A stretch of 64,000 bases of DNA from Gelatoporia subvermispora B (GCA_000320605.2 KB445797.1:1104899-1168898), one strand, 5' to 3'; counted from the stretch's first letter, positions 34,082-46,995 are shown. Notes: generated by a model not told the origin, from the sequence alone. A program made the numbers and translations.

Positions 34082-35292
34082 GGCGTGTCACGGCGAACGG
34101 GATGCTGAGCGAGGACGAGAACACGAAACCTGGTTGAGCCTTCGACGTGTCACGGTTGAGCGTGCAACGAACCTGATTGCTACAAGACCACCATTCAGTA
34201 GTACTATAGCAGAGTCTCAACAGTCATCAAGCTACGAGTAATAGCAGAGAATAGGTTTGCAATACAAAGCGAGAGGACAGCTGTCGCGAGTCCGAGCAAG
34301 TCGCGACCTCGAGAGAGCTGAATCACTCCGGTTATGGTAACACAGTAATTGTAACATCCTGATTACCGTTCAAGTCGGCGTCTCCTGCAAATGACCTTCT
34401 CCAGAGCCCAGATGGATCATTTGAGCTTCTAAAGTACCACCATCCGTCGTTGAGCTTTATCTCTGGTCAACCCAATACCTAATCATTAAGTTGCATTGAA
34501 GAGGGAATGACAGTTCGTGATTGTGTTTCTCCGACGTGTCTGATTGGATACCACCTCATGAACCCAAACTCCGCAGGCTTATCTGGGCTTTAATTTCAAA
34601 AGTCAGCTCGGAAAGGTGGCTGAACCTCGAGTCTGCGCAAAGGGCGGCGAGTCGGTCGGTCAGTGTTTTTTGGAAGTATTATCTATCGCCTCCATATCGC
34701 CCTCTTGACGGCCCGTATGAATATGAACACGCGCCGAGAACTTTAATGTGAGCACGCTTGTGCTGGGCGCCGCGGAATACCTGCTTCTCATCTTCGGCCC
34801 AACGCCCGTGGTCGTCCATATTGATGCTCTGGTGGACCTCATGACCTCAGCACCGGACCACATGCCGGAAGCCATGGTGCTGCACTGATGGCAGGGTGGA
34901 GAGGCGGGGGGACAGACGGTGAACTGTATGTCCCGTCTGCTCATTTGTTTGCTTGCAAGACTTCTGTGAGCTCGCCATGAGGTAGTTATTCGCCGAGCGG
35001 GCGAAGAACCATCACCCTCGCCATCCGCGAGAAAGGCCAGGAAGTTGATAGAATCGTTCGAAAGGACGCCGAAGTCGAGAACACTCAGCAAAGAGGCTTT
35101 GACTGAGCTGATGAGCCGCCGAAAACGGTGTGCGGCTTGTTCGATCAGTAAACCATTGAAGCGACGCCCGCCGACCGGACCTCTGCGTATATAATTCATC
35201 CATGCCGTCCTCCAGAAGCTGCAGTTCTACCCCGGGCCCGTCGCAGGTGTTCTTCGCTGACCATCTGTACCCTCCGCTACCACTTCGGTACC
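34082..35292. other. Intergenic, possible relic ORF only
   Basis: About 1.2 kb between divergently transcribed transporters. A minus-strand frame at 34660-35199 is open for 179 codons and GC-rich, but neither it nor the opposite strand gives a recognisable protein. TATATAA at 35188-35194 lies about 100 bp before the transporter start. Confidence 0.4.
35188..35194 (+). promoter_or_regulatory. TATA box of the inositol/sugar transporter
   Basis: TATATAA about 100 bp upstream of the ATG at 35293. An out-of-frame ATG at 35202 lies too close to the TATA box to be inside the expected transcript. Confidence 0.45.
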
Positions 35293-37516
35293 ATGGCCCG
35301 CTCATCCGCCTCCAGCGAGGACCAGGAGAAGGATGTCAAGCGGTGCGTATCAGCCCGTATGCGCACCATGACCCGCTGAGATCTCACGCGACCCGGACAG
35401 ATTCGACATTGTCGAGGACATTTCGCAGACGAACGCTTCCGGAGAGATCTCAGAAGTCGCCGTAGTTGCTGAGGGAGAGGACCGGACAACCTGGTTTGTA
35501 TGGCTGCTCGTGCTGTGTACCAGCATATCTGGGTTACTCTTTGGTGAGCTTTGCCACTTTTCGCGGGATGCGGGGTTGATCTGAGCTGGACCCCATGCAG
35601 GTTATGACACTGGTGTGGTTTCCGGAGCTCTTGTCACCATCGGGTCCGATTTGGGGCCAGCAGAACTGTCGTCTGGGCAGAAGGTGCGCACAAGCACCGC
35701 CTATCGTATCTTCAATGAACCCGTACGAATGACACTTCTCAGGAACTTATCACCTCCTCGACGACCCTTGGTGCACTCCTCGGCGGCCTCGTCGCAGGGG
35801 TACTCTCCGACTACCTCGGGCGCAAGCCCGTCCTCGCCATGGCGGATGTCATTTTCATCGGCGGCGCCATCGGCCAGGCAGTCTGCCATACAGTCTGGTC
35901 AATGGTCAGTCCCGTATGCTCCTCACACACCGACCAACACAGCTGAGCATCAACTCCCAGATCGGTGGCCGCTTCCTCATCGGCTGGGGCGTCGGCCTCG
36001 CCTCTTGCGTTGCGCCGCTATACATCCAGGAGCTCTCCCCTACACGCCAGCGTGGACGCATGGTCGTACTCAACGTCGCCGCTATTACTGGCGGGCAAGT
36101 CGTAGCGTACGGGATCGACGCCGCATTTGAGAACACGCATGGCGGCTGGCGCTGGATGGTCGGCCTCGGTGCGGTGCCGGCCGCGGTGCAGTTCTGTTTC
36201 TTGTTCATGCTGCCCGAGTCGCGTGAGTCAGAGTGGATTTGTCAGATCGACATACATGTGGCTGAAGGAATTCGCAGCACGTATCCTCATTCGGAGGGGC
36301 GATTTTGAGGGCGCGCATGCAGTACTGACCAAGATCTATGCCCGCGCGACGCCAGAGCAAGTCGATCTAAAGGCAAGTCACGTCCTGGACATGTTGGTGT
36401 AGACGCGATATTGAGACTGCTTGTAGGCGAAAGTGCTTGCTGCTTCCGTTAAGCAGAGCATTGAGATCGCGAACACTACGACTGTTCTCGAGCGATGGCG
36501 GCTGATTCTAAGTAACGGTATCAACCGACGTGCCTTGAGTAAGTTGATTGCATATTCGTTCATTCGATAGCCCTGACCATGCGCAAAGTCGTCGGTTGTG
36601 GCCTCCAGGCATACCAACAATTGTGCGGTTTCAACACGGTGAGTACATCTGATTGGTTTCATAACCACTTATTGACGATACCCTCATAGCTCATGTATTA
36701 CAGCGGTATGTGTGCATTCGAACACGCTCACACTTCTCTTAATCACGAATTCTTTCCTAGCAACCCTCTTCAAGGAAATCGGCTTCAATCAGCCGACCGC
36801 CGTCGGACTGATCGTCTCCGGCACTAACTTCATCTTCACACTACTCGCTCTGAAGTATATCGACATCATTGGACGAAGGAAAATCATGATCTTCTCTGCG
36901 CCCGGCATGGTCGTCGGACTCGTGCTTGCCAGTATCGCTTTCCACTGTAAGCGTCATACTTTCCCTACTTCATCTAGAACGGCCCTTCTGACAGGGATGA
37001 CGTAGATTTGACGATCAAGACCGGCGGAAATCTTGTCGATGGAACGTCATATCCCAGATCGTGGTCGGCGATTGTGCTTCTCGCCATGATCTTCTATGTC
37101 GCATCATACGCGACCGGACTTGGCAACGTCCCCTGGCAGCAGGGAGAGCTCTTCGGCCTCGAAGGTAAGCTTCCCTCCATCTGGTCTTAAGTTCGCAAGT
37201 CTTGACTAGCTTCTACTTAGTCCGTGGCATTGGCACCTCCCTCGCCACCACGATGAACTGGGGCGCGAACCTCCTCATCGGCTCCACGTACCTCTCGCTA
37301 ATGAACGCGATCACACCTGCGGGCGCGTTCGGGTTCTACGCGGGGCTCTGTCTGCTCGGGTGGATCTTCTGCCTGTTTTGCTTTCCGGAGACGGCAGGGC
37401 TGAGCCTCGAGGAGGTGCGGATGGTGTTCAAGCACGGCTTCGGCATCGAGGAGAGCGAGCGCCTGCGGAGAGAAAAGCGGGCGATTCTGATGAAAGACCG
37501 CACGGAGAAGGCGTGA
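35293..37516 (+). CDS. MFS sugar transporter, myo-inositol (ITR) type
   Basis: Start [17 protein letters not shown]. Exons give the MFS sugar-porter landmarks in order: [141 protein letters not shown] and [14 protein letters not shown]. Twelve helices are expected at the plasma membrane. The PWQQGELF segment in helix 10, with [12 protein letters not shown], favours proton-coupled inositol transporters of the ITR type over hexose carriers. At least ten exons. The C-terminal cytosolic tail is short and basic. Confidence 0.88.
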
Positions 37517-37745
37517 CGGTGACGACAGTTTCATGACATGACGCTCACGACTGTAGCGTGCGTTTTGTATCATTCGACCTACTGCACGCGCATGTAGCTA
37601 TACCGATATTTGTTGCTAATGAGATTCCCCTGGATGTGTTAATAAAATGCATGCCAATGTGGTTTGGCTTGTCCTCCTTCGATATCGGAGCTGGTGCTGG
37701 CTTGCTCTGGCTTTTGCCGACCTGCTTGCAGTCTATGCTCTATCG

Positions 37746-39574
37746 TCATGCAGCCTTGGTCGCTGTCCAGAACGCCGCATGGTACATGTATCCCAGCATG
37801 CTCCGAGTATTATTGGTATACGTGGCATCGATTGTTCGCTCATCCTGTGGGATATGATCAGCAGACAGCCGCCAATGACGGAGATGATCGCTGACTGAAA
37901 TGATGAATCCGATTTTGCGTGCAAGATCTTTGACCTCTTCGAGCGTCAGCTCTACAGACGGATCGTTCGTCGTGTTGTTTTCCCAATGCCATAGCAGCGG
38001 CCCTAGGAGAAGAGTGTCAGAGATGAAGAGTACGAGCCATATCAACACCCACCGAGGTTGATCCAGACGCCTCCAGGGGCCAGGATACGGTGGATGATGC
38101 GCAGGTAGTTCACGATGTTTTTCGCCTTTACAGAGTATTAAGACAAGACACTGTCTTTCGGTTGTGATATACTCTTACCGTGTCGATGAAGAAGCAGGTC
38201 ATGATGGCATCCCACTTCCCGGCTTCAGGTTCACCTTCGTTGTCATCGGCCCCGTAGATTTCCTCGAAGTCACCTGAGAGTAGGCTAAATTTCTGGAACC
38301 TTATTGACGCAAGCAAGTTGCCCACCGGCTACCAATGAAAAATTTGATCCTGAGGGTAGTGTAGAAGGGAGGACATCGGGAATAGCGCTGGCCCGAAGCA
38401 TCGCTGCATTGTTAGGTAGGTTGGAGAACGAGTGCACGTATGGATAGAAGACATGCTCCTCGATCTCGTTGGTCCTGACCTCGTACTGTCAGCACTGAAG
38501 AGGTTGATGAGCTGGTATCTCTTCTAAGCTCACATGTTCAGGACAAAATACGACGCCAGGAGCATATAATGGGAGAACTCGTTCCCTTGACACGAGAATC
38601 CTGTAGCGATGTCCGGATTCACTCCCGCCTTGCGAAATGAACAAATTCCGAATACCTAGTTTAGCGACATCCCAGGCTAGTCTGCCTAGTCCAGCTCCGG
38701 GGACAAGGACTCTCAGATTGCCCCTATCAGAAGCTAAGTCATTCAGGAACGGTCAAAGGGGAAAATTCGTTCAAACCTCTCTTCCACGGGAATGTCCTTG
38801 AAGTGCTCCAGAAGAGCGTCCTTCATCGGCTTGTAACTAGCCTCTCGTTCAGCTTCGCCCTGGAGACAGGGTGATCTCAAGATTTGTTGAGAATGGGTTA
38901 TTACACACCACTTACTTCTCGACTCCAATCTCGCACGAATTGCTTCAGTGTGCTCCGGAGCTTATCCATGTCATGATCTGTAGGACGATAGCGCCCGTGA
39001 CCACCACTGGCCGGGCCTCCATGCGAATGTGTATGGGACCCAGTCGGATGAGAATGCGAATGACTGTGTGGTTGCCCGTCCTCATGAGGATGATCATGGG
39101 AATGAGAGTGCCCTGTACTCAAGCATTAGCTCCTCTGCGATTGCACACGCAGAGGACTTGCACGGAGTGAGTCAGACCTTGACGTCTTCTTTTCTGAGCC
39201 GGTCCATGTTCTTCCTGATGTTCTTCGGTCTGGTCTTCGTCTTCTGGGTCTACGTCATGCCCAAAGATCTCAGGACTCGCGACGATTAGGTTCAGGAATT
39301 CTGCGTTGACAAGAATGGCATGGTCGACAGCGGCCAGCTTCTCCTTGTATTTCAGGCCATCCAGTAGTTGCCTATCTTCAATGGGAAGCGTGAAGAAATC
39401 CTTCCGTCTGCGATTGTTCGCGGCAAGCTGATCGGTTGGTTGGATTAGCTCGTCGTGGGATCCAGAAGTATTCCAGCAGTGTCTCACCGAGTGCTGGGCA
39501 TACTGCTTGAAGGTTGTGATGACCTTGGCAAAATGCGTCTGCTCTTCTTCAATCTCAGACTGGCTGAAGGGCAT
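37746..39574 (-). CDS. Carnosine N-methyltransferase-like (N2227 family) SAM enzyme with His-rich insert
   Basis: Start MPFSQSEIEEEQTHFAKVIT. Next exons give RRRKDFFTLPIEDRQLLD and YKEKLAAVDHAILVNAEFL. A His-rich insert follows (38985-39120) with alternating HSHSHDHPHEDG and HSHSHSHPTGSHTHSH stretches. The methyltransferase core has NLRVLVPGAGLGRLAWDVA (SAM-binding), CQGNEFSHYMLLASYFVLN, WDAIMTCFFIDTAKNI, GGVWINLGPLLWHWEN and a final NTRSMLGYMYHAAFW. The order matches the N2227/CARNMT1 family, which methylates carnosine to anserine and, in proteins, histidine. The His run is family-atypical in length and may bind metal. A GTCAGC..CAG intron removes a spurious loop before DERTIDATY. Confidence 0.88.
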
Positions 39575-39877
39575 CGTTCTGTCGGCTATCTTGCGAACCA
39601 CAAGTCAGGGGACACTGCCAAATGAGTCCGAGTGCATCCTCTTTGATCAAATCGAGATCTCCGAATCGTGCTTCCGCGTGGGTACTGTAACGCTGGGATC
39701 TCAAGCGCTGGTACCGGTATCGTAACATCTCTGTGTGTGACCTGTGTCCACACCCGAGACAATCCCAAGCACATTGCGACATAAATATCTCCTGAATGCA
39801 TATGATAATGTACAAATGACGGGGGACCATAGAACCAAAAATGTATGCAACAACCTATTAAGCCAGTATACAATCAC

Positions 39878-42298
39878 TCAAACCGCAGGTCGACAATCTC
39901 CAAGGGCATATCTTTCATCTGCACATGACTATTATCACAGTCCTGCGTAGACGTCAGTACATGAAGAGGGACACAGGGAGAATCGAACGCACTGTATATA
40001 TTGGAACCCCAGGATGAGGATGGAATGCCTCCTTAGCGTTGCAGTCTAGAATCACTTGGAGACCACCAGGATCAGTCAACCGGAAGATCCCAAAACTAAA
40101 AGACCGGTATTCAGAAACTGATTTCTACTCGTAGATTTGCAACTCACGTTGGAGTAGATGATGGTGCACAGACAACGGCAAATGATTCTGGAAGCATACG
40201 CTGGAAACCGGAATGTGTATGTAGGTCGACAGACGACATGAAACCTAGTATAGCGACGATTAGGTCTAGCGCAGTTTAGACATCAAGATGCGGACTTACA
40301 AGACTGTGTGGGATGCGTGTGAATCTTGTTGGATGCGAGAGGTCAGCAATGGTCGTGTCACGAAATGCAGGATGTGGACTCACCCAACCAAGTGTGATAA
40401 GCTGCCGCTCTTCAGTGAACTGTAGCACCAACTCTTCCTCATCCATCGTGCACGTATCGCTCGTCGAATGCTGCTTCGGGATCAACAGCGTCGTCACGAC
40501 ATACTTCTTGCCCTTATCCCTTCCGAGCAGCAGACCGCACGTCTCACGGTTCTGCAGGGTATTCACGCGAGCAATCGACAGGAACCGCGGCAGACACTCG
40601 CGAGGCAGCTTGATCGTCCTCAACTCCGGCACCGTGGGATCCTTCGACGTGCTCGGCTCGATGCGGGACGGGGGTGTTGGGCCGGGAGGTCTGCCGTAAG
40701 AGCTCTCCTTCGATGGCATCGGTGGAGGTGGCGGTCGAGCACCAGACGGGGACGGTCCGCGATACCCGTACAGTTGGGCATCCTGCCGAACATACCCTTG
40801 AAGTGGTCGGTAGTTGTCAGGGTACGGTGGGATAACAGGCGCAGGTTCTGCGGGTGCAGAGGGTTTAGGAAGGATATTAGAGTATAGATCGCCCGACGGC
40901 TTTGAATCGAACAAGAGAGATGAGTCGGGCGAAGAGTCCCTCAGATCTGGTTTGGAGAACATGGATCGGAGAGATGGCACGTAGCCCTGCTTGAGCTGGT
41001 GTTGAGACATGAGGGACGGATAGCGGATTGGCCCCAGTTCTGGGGGAGGTGGAGAAGTGGTGGTAATTGGAGGCGGATAATTGATGCTGGGAGAGGAGTA
41101 CGTTAAGATATGCTTCATATAACCACAAAAGAACAGTCACATACCCAGACTGTCTGGGCTTGGTAGGAGTTTGGTCCGCATGCTTATGACGCTGCCAAGG
41201 TGCCCTTGGGTCACTGCCCTCAACATCAGTAGAAGAGTCATCGTCGTTCCGCGCCGGACTCTCGGTGGGAAGAAATGCATGCGGATAACCATTCGTGTAT
41301 GGCTCTGGTTCAGGCTGCCGACGTGGCGTCGAGTCTTGCTGCGCTTGGTCACGACGCATGGATAGAGCCGCCATGTTAGATTCGAGTTGTCTTCTCGCAG
41401 CTGCCTCTTGTTCCTGCCTGCGCATCTCCTCAGCCCTAGTCCGCGATCTCTCCTCCTCCCGCCTCATCTCTTCCGCTCTCCGCGCTTCCTCATCTCTCCT
41501 CTGCCTCTCAGCCTGCGTAGCCCGTTCCTCTGCCAATCGCCGAGCCTCGGCCGCAGCCGCAGCCGCAGCGTCCTCCCTACGCTTCCTCTCATTTTGTTCC
41601 GCCTGCTGCCTCATGCGAATCTCGGTCTGACGCGCTGCAAGCTGCTCTCGTTTCCACGAGTCTTCTTGGCGAGCAGCCTCTAACGCTTGCCGTGCCCGCT
41701 CCTCATCTTGTAGACGCTGCTGCTCTTCACGTCGGCGACGAAGGAGTTCGTCACGCGAGAGTGGATCAGGAGTGGTAGCAGCGCTACTCGGGGCACTTGA
41801 ACCTTCCTGAATTCGCCATCGCTCGTACCGGTCAACGAGCACAGGCTTGAGGTTGCCTAGACTATCCAATATGTCTTGTCCGTTCTGTGATAGAGCCGAT
41901 CAGTGTCATCTATTCAATATTCGTAGCGAAATTCAGAGAGCAGTGGTGTAGGCAAACGCGTTACACGCAGCCATGAGAGGATTCGCTGTAAGCTGAACAC
42001 TCACAAGGCCCAGGTTATGCCGTTGCTCGGGGTTGAGTAAGGAGTGATAATCCTTATGGGTAGGGAGCTTCTCCAGCACTATTGTCGCGGCCTTGGCGTA
42101 CTCTATGAAAGCACGCTCATAATCGTTTGCCTCCACGTACATGTCGCCTGTCCGACGAGCCTTCTCTGCAGTGCGTAACCAGTGTTTGATGCCCTTTGTC
42201 GGGTCCCAAAGACTGTCCTGTGCTATGGCCGCAAGCTCTCCGATTGTCGCTGGTCGTTGCGGTCTATGCAGACCCGGATGTGGGCCTGGAGTCGACAT
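39878..42298 (-). CDS. AMSH/Sst2-type JAMM deubiquitinase
   Basis: An N-terminal MIT/USP8-dimerisation-like region ([40 protein letters not shown]) is followed by a long Arg/Glu coiled coil ([20 protein letters not shown]..) and a Pro-rich linker. The C-terminal MPN+ domain holds [30 protein letters not shown] and [11 protein letters not shown], so the zinc-binding JAMM residues (Glu, His-x-His, Asp) are present. The IHTHPTQS codons lie on a 25-nt microexon (40300-40324). AMSH enzymes cut K63-linked ubiquitin on endosomal cargo with ESCRT-0/III. The ORF closes at LRFE-stop. Starts [14 protein letters not shown]. Confidence 0.93.
40300..40324 (-). other. 25-nt microexon of the AMSH-type deubiquitinase
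   Basis: Minus-strand ATTCACACGCATCCCACACA plus GTCTT encodes IHTHPTQS and the first base of the next codon. It is bordered by an ACAAG acceptor and a GTAAGT donor and carries both zinc-ligand histidines of the JAMM motif. At 25 nt, skipping it shifts the frame. Confidence 0.8.
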
Positions 42299-43583
42299 GG
42301 CGGTCAAGGAAAGAGTGGTTGTGGCGGCACGTCTCCGGCGACTTGATCAGCAGTATGTACCGCCCGCAGCTGTCCTGATCCAGTCTCAACACATTACAAT
42401 TGGCCCCACGTGGTTATCGCCTGGCGGTAAACACGTATTTGCTCATCTTCGACTCCGAAATGCTTTGAGAAACGGTGTGTACCTTCGTGTAGACCGCAAC
42501 TGCGAATGGGGCTAGAGGGGCTGAAGATGTGCAATGGGGCAGTTGAGAATATATCTCACCGCAGCCAGCTCCGCAGAGAAGGGAACAAGCCACTTCGAGG
42601 AGGTTCACCCCGGCCGAGCACATTAATTAACAGTTTTTTTACCGGCCTGTGATACCACGGGTCAGTGGGACGATTGCCATTTTGTACCACCATCGTTATG
42701 AAAACAAGCACGGAAAATTTTTGGAAACATCTGTACTCCTTGTATGCATATCCACCGATGTGTATGAGGCGCTACCTCGAGGACTTAGCTTGTACGGTCA
42801 AAGACATACGGATGTGGCTGAGAATTGAATTCGAAAACTCGCAATTTAAGTGTGCTCTTCCGCCATTTTCAGCAGCAAGGACATCTGTTTTTGTAAAATC
42901 GTGTATATTCTGTAACAACGGATTTTTCTGAGCCAGATCTATTTTGTTCAGCACTAGAACGAGCGACAAATTGTCAAAATACAGCATAGAGGCACGGAAA
43001 ACATCCCAAAAGTGGAAGGTGGTTTGGCGGGGCCGGAGCGGAAGATGGGCCAAATCCGGAAGGTGTCCCACTGACTGCTGCAAGACTGATAACGAATTGT
43101 TCGACAGATGGCCTTAGTACTCACAGCACGGTCGAATAGACATCTTTGTTGTACGACAGAAATAATGTTTAACTATTCTACTAAACATCGCTGTACTACT
43201 GTTTCCAGATTATGTAGATATGCACTTATTCAAAACTGAACACAATTTCAGTGTCCCACGGGCGGATAAAAAGCTGAATTGACTGGCTCCCACGGATTTT
43301 CCCGAGAAAAAACGTGAGTATTGCCATTTCTGGTTGGTACACACCCTGTTGTGGCGGGATCAATAGTACTGGATTGCTACTCTTTCAAGTTAGTGCACTT
43401 TGTTCGCTCAAGTCCCTATCCAACAGCTGTCTTGTTCGTTGTTACCAGCAGTTCTTGAGGCTGCCCACATCACGCTCGTTTGTACCATACTCTGGAGACT
43501 GGCGACTACGACTCACGACGTGCTCCGTCGTGAAGCAGTTGTCCCGACTTTGACGATTAAGCTACTAGTAGCGCGTCAAGCCA
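42299..43583. other. Intergenic, no confident gene
   Basis: About 1.3 kb between divergent genes. The stretch 42640-43300 is more AT-rich than its neighbours. A minus-strand frame (42772-43083) contains LVLVLNKIDL, resembling a GTPase G4 motif, but nothing else of a G protein surrounds it. Confidence 0.35.
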
Positions 43584-45827
43584 ATGTTCGACATGATGAT
43601 TGACAGGTCTTTAGGCAACAAGAAGGGTATTCTGTTCTTCGCAGCCGTGCTGGTGCTGTTCATGCAAGGGGGTCTCTGGGCTGGGAGAAGACGACAACCA
43701 GACAACTTCCCCGACAGCTCACTTGTGCCACGCACTTCGAGCATTCTGCCTTTCAAAAAATGGAACGAACGGCCAGCTATTCAAGAACACCCTATTCCGA
43801 AGCTGATGGCGGAGGCGGAGGACAACTTTCGCCAGCTACTTGCTCGCCAGAGTCGCACGCTCCAAGAGGCTGTTGACGAGTACAAGCGGAGGTACAACAG
43901 GGACCCACCTCACGGTTTTGACGAGTGGTGGAGATTCGCACGCGACAACGATGTGCTTATGATCGACGAATATGATTCTATCGTGGAAGACCTGGAGCCA
44001 TTTTATGAGCTGACTGGCGAGCAATTCAGACAGAGAGCGGCCATGGTATGTTTTGTTGTCAGTCATACTTCATTCCCGCTGCTTAACCCCATTTAGGCCG
44101 GACATCTGCCGTCCGTAGACACAGTCCGCGTGCGCGATGGCAAGGCAGAGGCTCTCGACGCGAAAAGCTCCGATGGCGATGAGGGCGAAGTCAGTGCAAG
44201 AGCACGGGGCTATGCCTCTATGCTCGAGCGATTTGCAGACAAGGTCAGATCGCGTCATTTCGAGGATGACCCACGCGTCCTAAAATCTCTCCCATGTGTA
44301 GTTGCCTGATCTGGATTTTGCCGTCAATGCGAGGGCCGAAGGCCGCCTGCTAGTGCCTTGGGAGGAGCGGTCACATTCCAACCTCACCATGCAGTCGCGC
44401 CCAGGCACGTCGTAATGCGAACCTTGAGTCCATCACGCCTCTGACACCATTGCAGATCCTGTCGAAGCGGAACTCAATGGTGCATACTCACCCGACTGGC
44501 GGGGACAGGGTAATGTGTGGGAGGCATACCGCCGGACATGTCTTCCAGGCTCGCCCGCCCGCCAGCTGTTTAGTTCTTTCCGAGCAACGTCTATGGCTAC
44601 GAACCGCACAAGCCAGCTTACGGCGCGCAGCGCCGAGTTTGAGTTTTTAGAGGATGCGAGCGGAAATTACTCGTTCTGCCAAAATCCCTGGGCGCATTAT
44701 GATCAAGGCCACTTTTTCTCGGATTGGCGCACAATCCCCGTCCTGTTTCCTGTGCTTTCGCCGGCGAAGGCGCCTGGATATCTGGACATCAGGATACCGA
44801 GTCACTACTACTACGGACAAACCAGGCGGTACACGTACGGATGGGACCCAGTCAACCTCGAGTTGAGGGAAGTAGATCACATGGAGACGCCTTGGGAGCT
44901 CAAGAGCGACAAGGTCTTCTGGAGAGGGGCATCTACCGGCGGCGGTAGCTCGCCTCCGGGTTTTGCAGCCCAGTACCAACGGCACAGGTGTGTGACAGAT
45001 CCGCATGCGGTAGCGGGTGAATCTCATTTCGAGGGCACAGATTTGTCCGCATGGCGAACGACCAATCTCAGACAAATCGCACGGTGGTCTTCGCAGACCC
45101 TCCGGGCTCTACTAACTACGTCTATGCCGAGGTCCCGGCTGAGGCGCTCAATGAGGAGATCATGGACGTCGCATTCGTGAAGGTCGTTGACTATTACAGT
45201 TTCCCGGGCGGGCTCCAGGCCCTTTTGCGCTCGCATCGTGTTGATGACAGCGGCGTGAACCTCGGCGACCACTGGAAGCACAAATACCTCGTAGACCTAG
45301 ATGGCATGGGCTACTCAGGACGGTTCTTCTCGTTCATGGAATCCGACAGCGCGGTACTCAAGTCGACTGTTTACCGAGAGTTCTTCTCCGACTGGATCCA
45401 ACCCTGGTGCGTGTGTTCGGGCGGATCTCGCTTCGTGCATTCGACCGGCGCATTGCTGACTCTCCCTGGTGCAGGCTGCACTATATACCTCTATCTCAGT
45501 CATACCAAGAAATTTATAATATTCACGCATTCTTCTCCGGGGCGACACAAGCAACACTCGAGGCAGCAAACGCGACAACCTTGCGCACACCGTCTGCGCA
45601 GCAACATAGCGTCGATGGTGACAGGCGACTCCGACGCATCGCGCGCGCCGGGAAGCAGTGGAAGCGGACCATCGGCCGTCGTGTGGACATGGAAGGTGCG
45701 TCTGGTCTTGTGCAGCATTGCCGGGCTGAATCTGACTCATCTGTCGCTAGCGTACGTATACAGACTGTGCCTTGAGTACGCGCGACTATGGTCGGATGAC
45801 CGGGAGGCGATGACCTTCACGTTGTAG
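43584..45827 (+). CDS. GT90 glycosyltransferase, CAP10 family
   Basis: Start MFDMMIDRSLGNKK, then a helix (GILFFAAVLVLFMQGGLW), so a type II Golgi membrane protein. Exons continue with LARQSRTLQEAVDEYKRRY, RDPPHGFDEWWRFARDNDV, IVEDLEPFYELTGEQFR, LNGAYSPDWRGQGNVWEAYR, YSFCQNPWAHYDQGHFFSDW, DKVFWRGASTGGGSSPPGF and KYLVDLDGMGYSGRFFSFM, with ESDSAVLKSTVYREFF and IQPWLHYIPL near the end. The C-terminal exon (YVYRLCLEYARLW) joins across a GTGCGT..TAG intron. This is full-length GT90. CAP10 of Cryptococcus is a xylosyltransferase-like GT90 needed for capsule; in a mushroom the substrate is probably a wall or secreted glycan (inference). Confidence 0.92.
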
Positions 45828-46995
45828 CAGTGTCTCGACTCGGATTCTGGGGTGCTCGGAGGACTTCGTGCGCGCGCCGCACACATTGGACGGTTTATTT
45901 TATCTATTGCATATCATATGTATCACGTCAATTGAAACGATGTCAAAATCGCGTAGGATTTCGCGGTCGAGGAGGTCGTGCTCTCTTCGCTCGGCTTTGC
46001 ATCCGTCGTGGGAACTTTGGCAAGCGGTGGCGGCTGCGTTAAGCGTGGCCAGGCATGGTCTTCCAAACTTCCTGTTCGCTTTCGTCTCGCAGTCGACATC
46101 TGAGCCTGCTCACGAGCATACCCTCTTGTCTGTCTTGTGCCACATGATGCCGTTGAGGGTATCTGTGAATCAGATGGAGCGGAATCCACTATTACCTCTG
46201 GAGGCAACTCAAATTCCGCGTTTCCAGCGAAAGGTCCACAGGCAGTCTCACGACCAGGAGGGAATCTTGAAAGAGCGCCACCTTGCAAACCTCCGATTCG
46301 GTATACGCTTGCAACATAAGCGGGCTATCAATCGCACGGAGTTCTTACTGGTTTCAACGTCCACAGAGGGGCATCTGATTCTCGTGGAGGACCGCGGAGC
46401 GTTTGGACACTGTTTCGTCCGGAGCAAGAACATCATGCGACTGCGCCCCCACAGTGGCCGTGACATACGGATACGCGAATGACTGAATGAATCTGCAGCT
46501 CGGCGTCGGTTCCTCGAACACGCTGTATGCTCGTGGTCGGTGCGCCAATTCTCTGATCATCTCCTATGCTTTGAGGAGCAATTGGGACGCCTGTGGAGCT
46601 CCCCGCGACCCTTGGGCGACCTTTTTTGCACGGTCTGGGTCGCGCAGGTCTTCGCTGTCTCGCTTCCGCCGGCAAATGTACACTTCTTTCATGTTTTTGT
46701 TGCGGGGGCTAAGCGAGTGCAGCACCAGGGGTGGTCGAGATCTTGCTCGGTGGTCTGGGTGGTCGGCTGTGGCGCCTCGTATACCTGGTCTGCGTGACAT
46801 TACCCCCGACGTATTCTCAAGGATCCCCGGGAACCTGACCCACCCATGGCAGAACACGCTGTCCACGCGTGTATGCGAAGGGCGTGCTTCTGTGGTTTCT
46901 TGTCGTCATAAGACGCGTCCCGCACAGAGGTTTCGCAGTATGTGAGTCCTGCCCGCTTGTCGTCGCTAGCCCTCGACGCTCCTTCATTTTCCGCG
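45828..46995. other. Intergenic, one weak minus-strand candidate
   Basis: About 1.17 kb. On the minus strand an ATG near 46802 opens MSRRPGIRGATADH. A possible 57-bp intron would join it to a second open stretch ending near 46354. No family is recognised and the exon chain is not convincing; another open frame at 45923-46288 is also possible. Treated as unproven. Confidence 0.25.

Noticed and set aside
34660..35199. 179-codon minus-strand ORF between the two transporters
   Set aside because: No recognisable protein on either strand and no exon structure; kept only as an intergenic note.
39960..40000. GTTCGATTC on the minus strand, like a tRNA B box
   Set aside because: No A box or acceptor stem at the right distance, and it lies inside the AMSH-like gene.
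42772..43083. LVLVLNKIDL resembling a G-protein alpha G4 motif on the minus strand
   Set aside because: No P-loop, switch or neighbouring G-alpha sequence around it; one short motif in an AT-richer stretch is weak.
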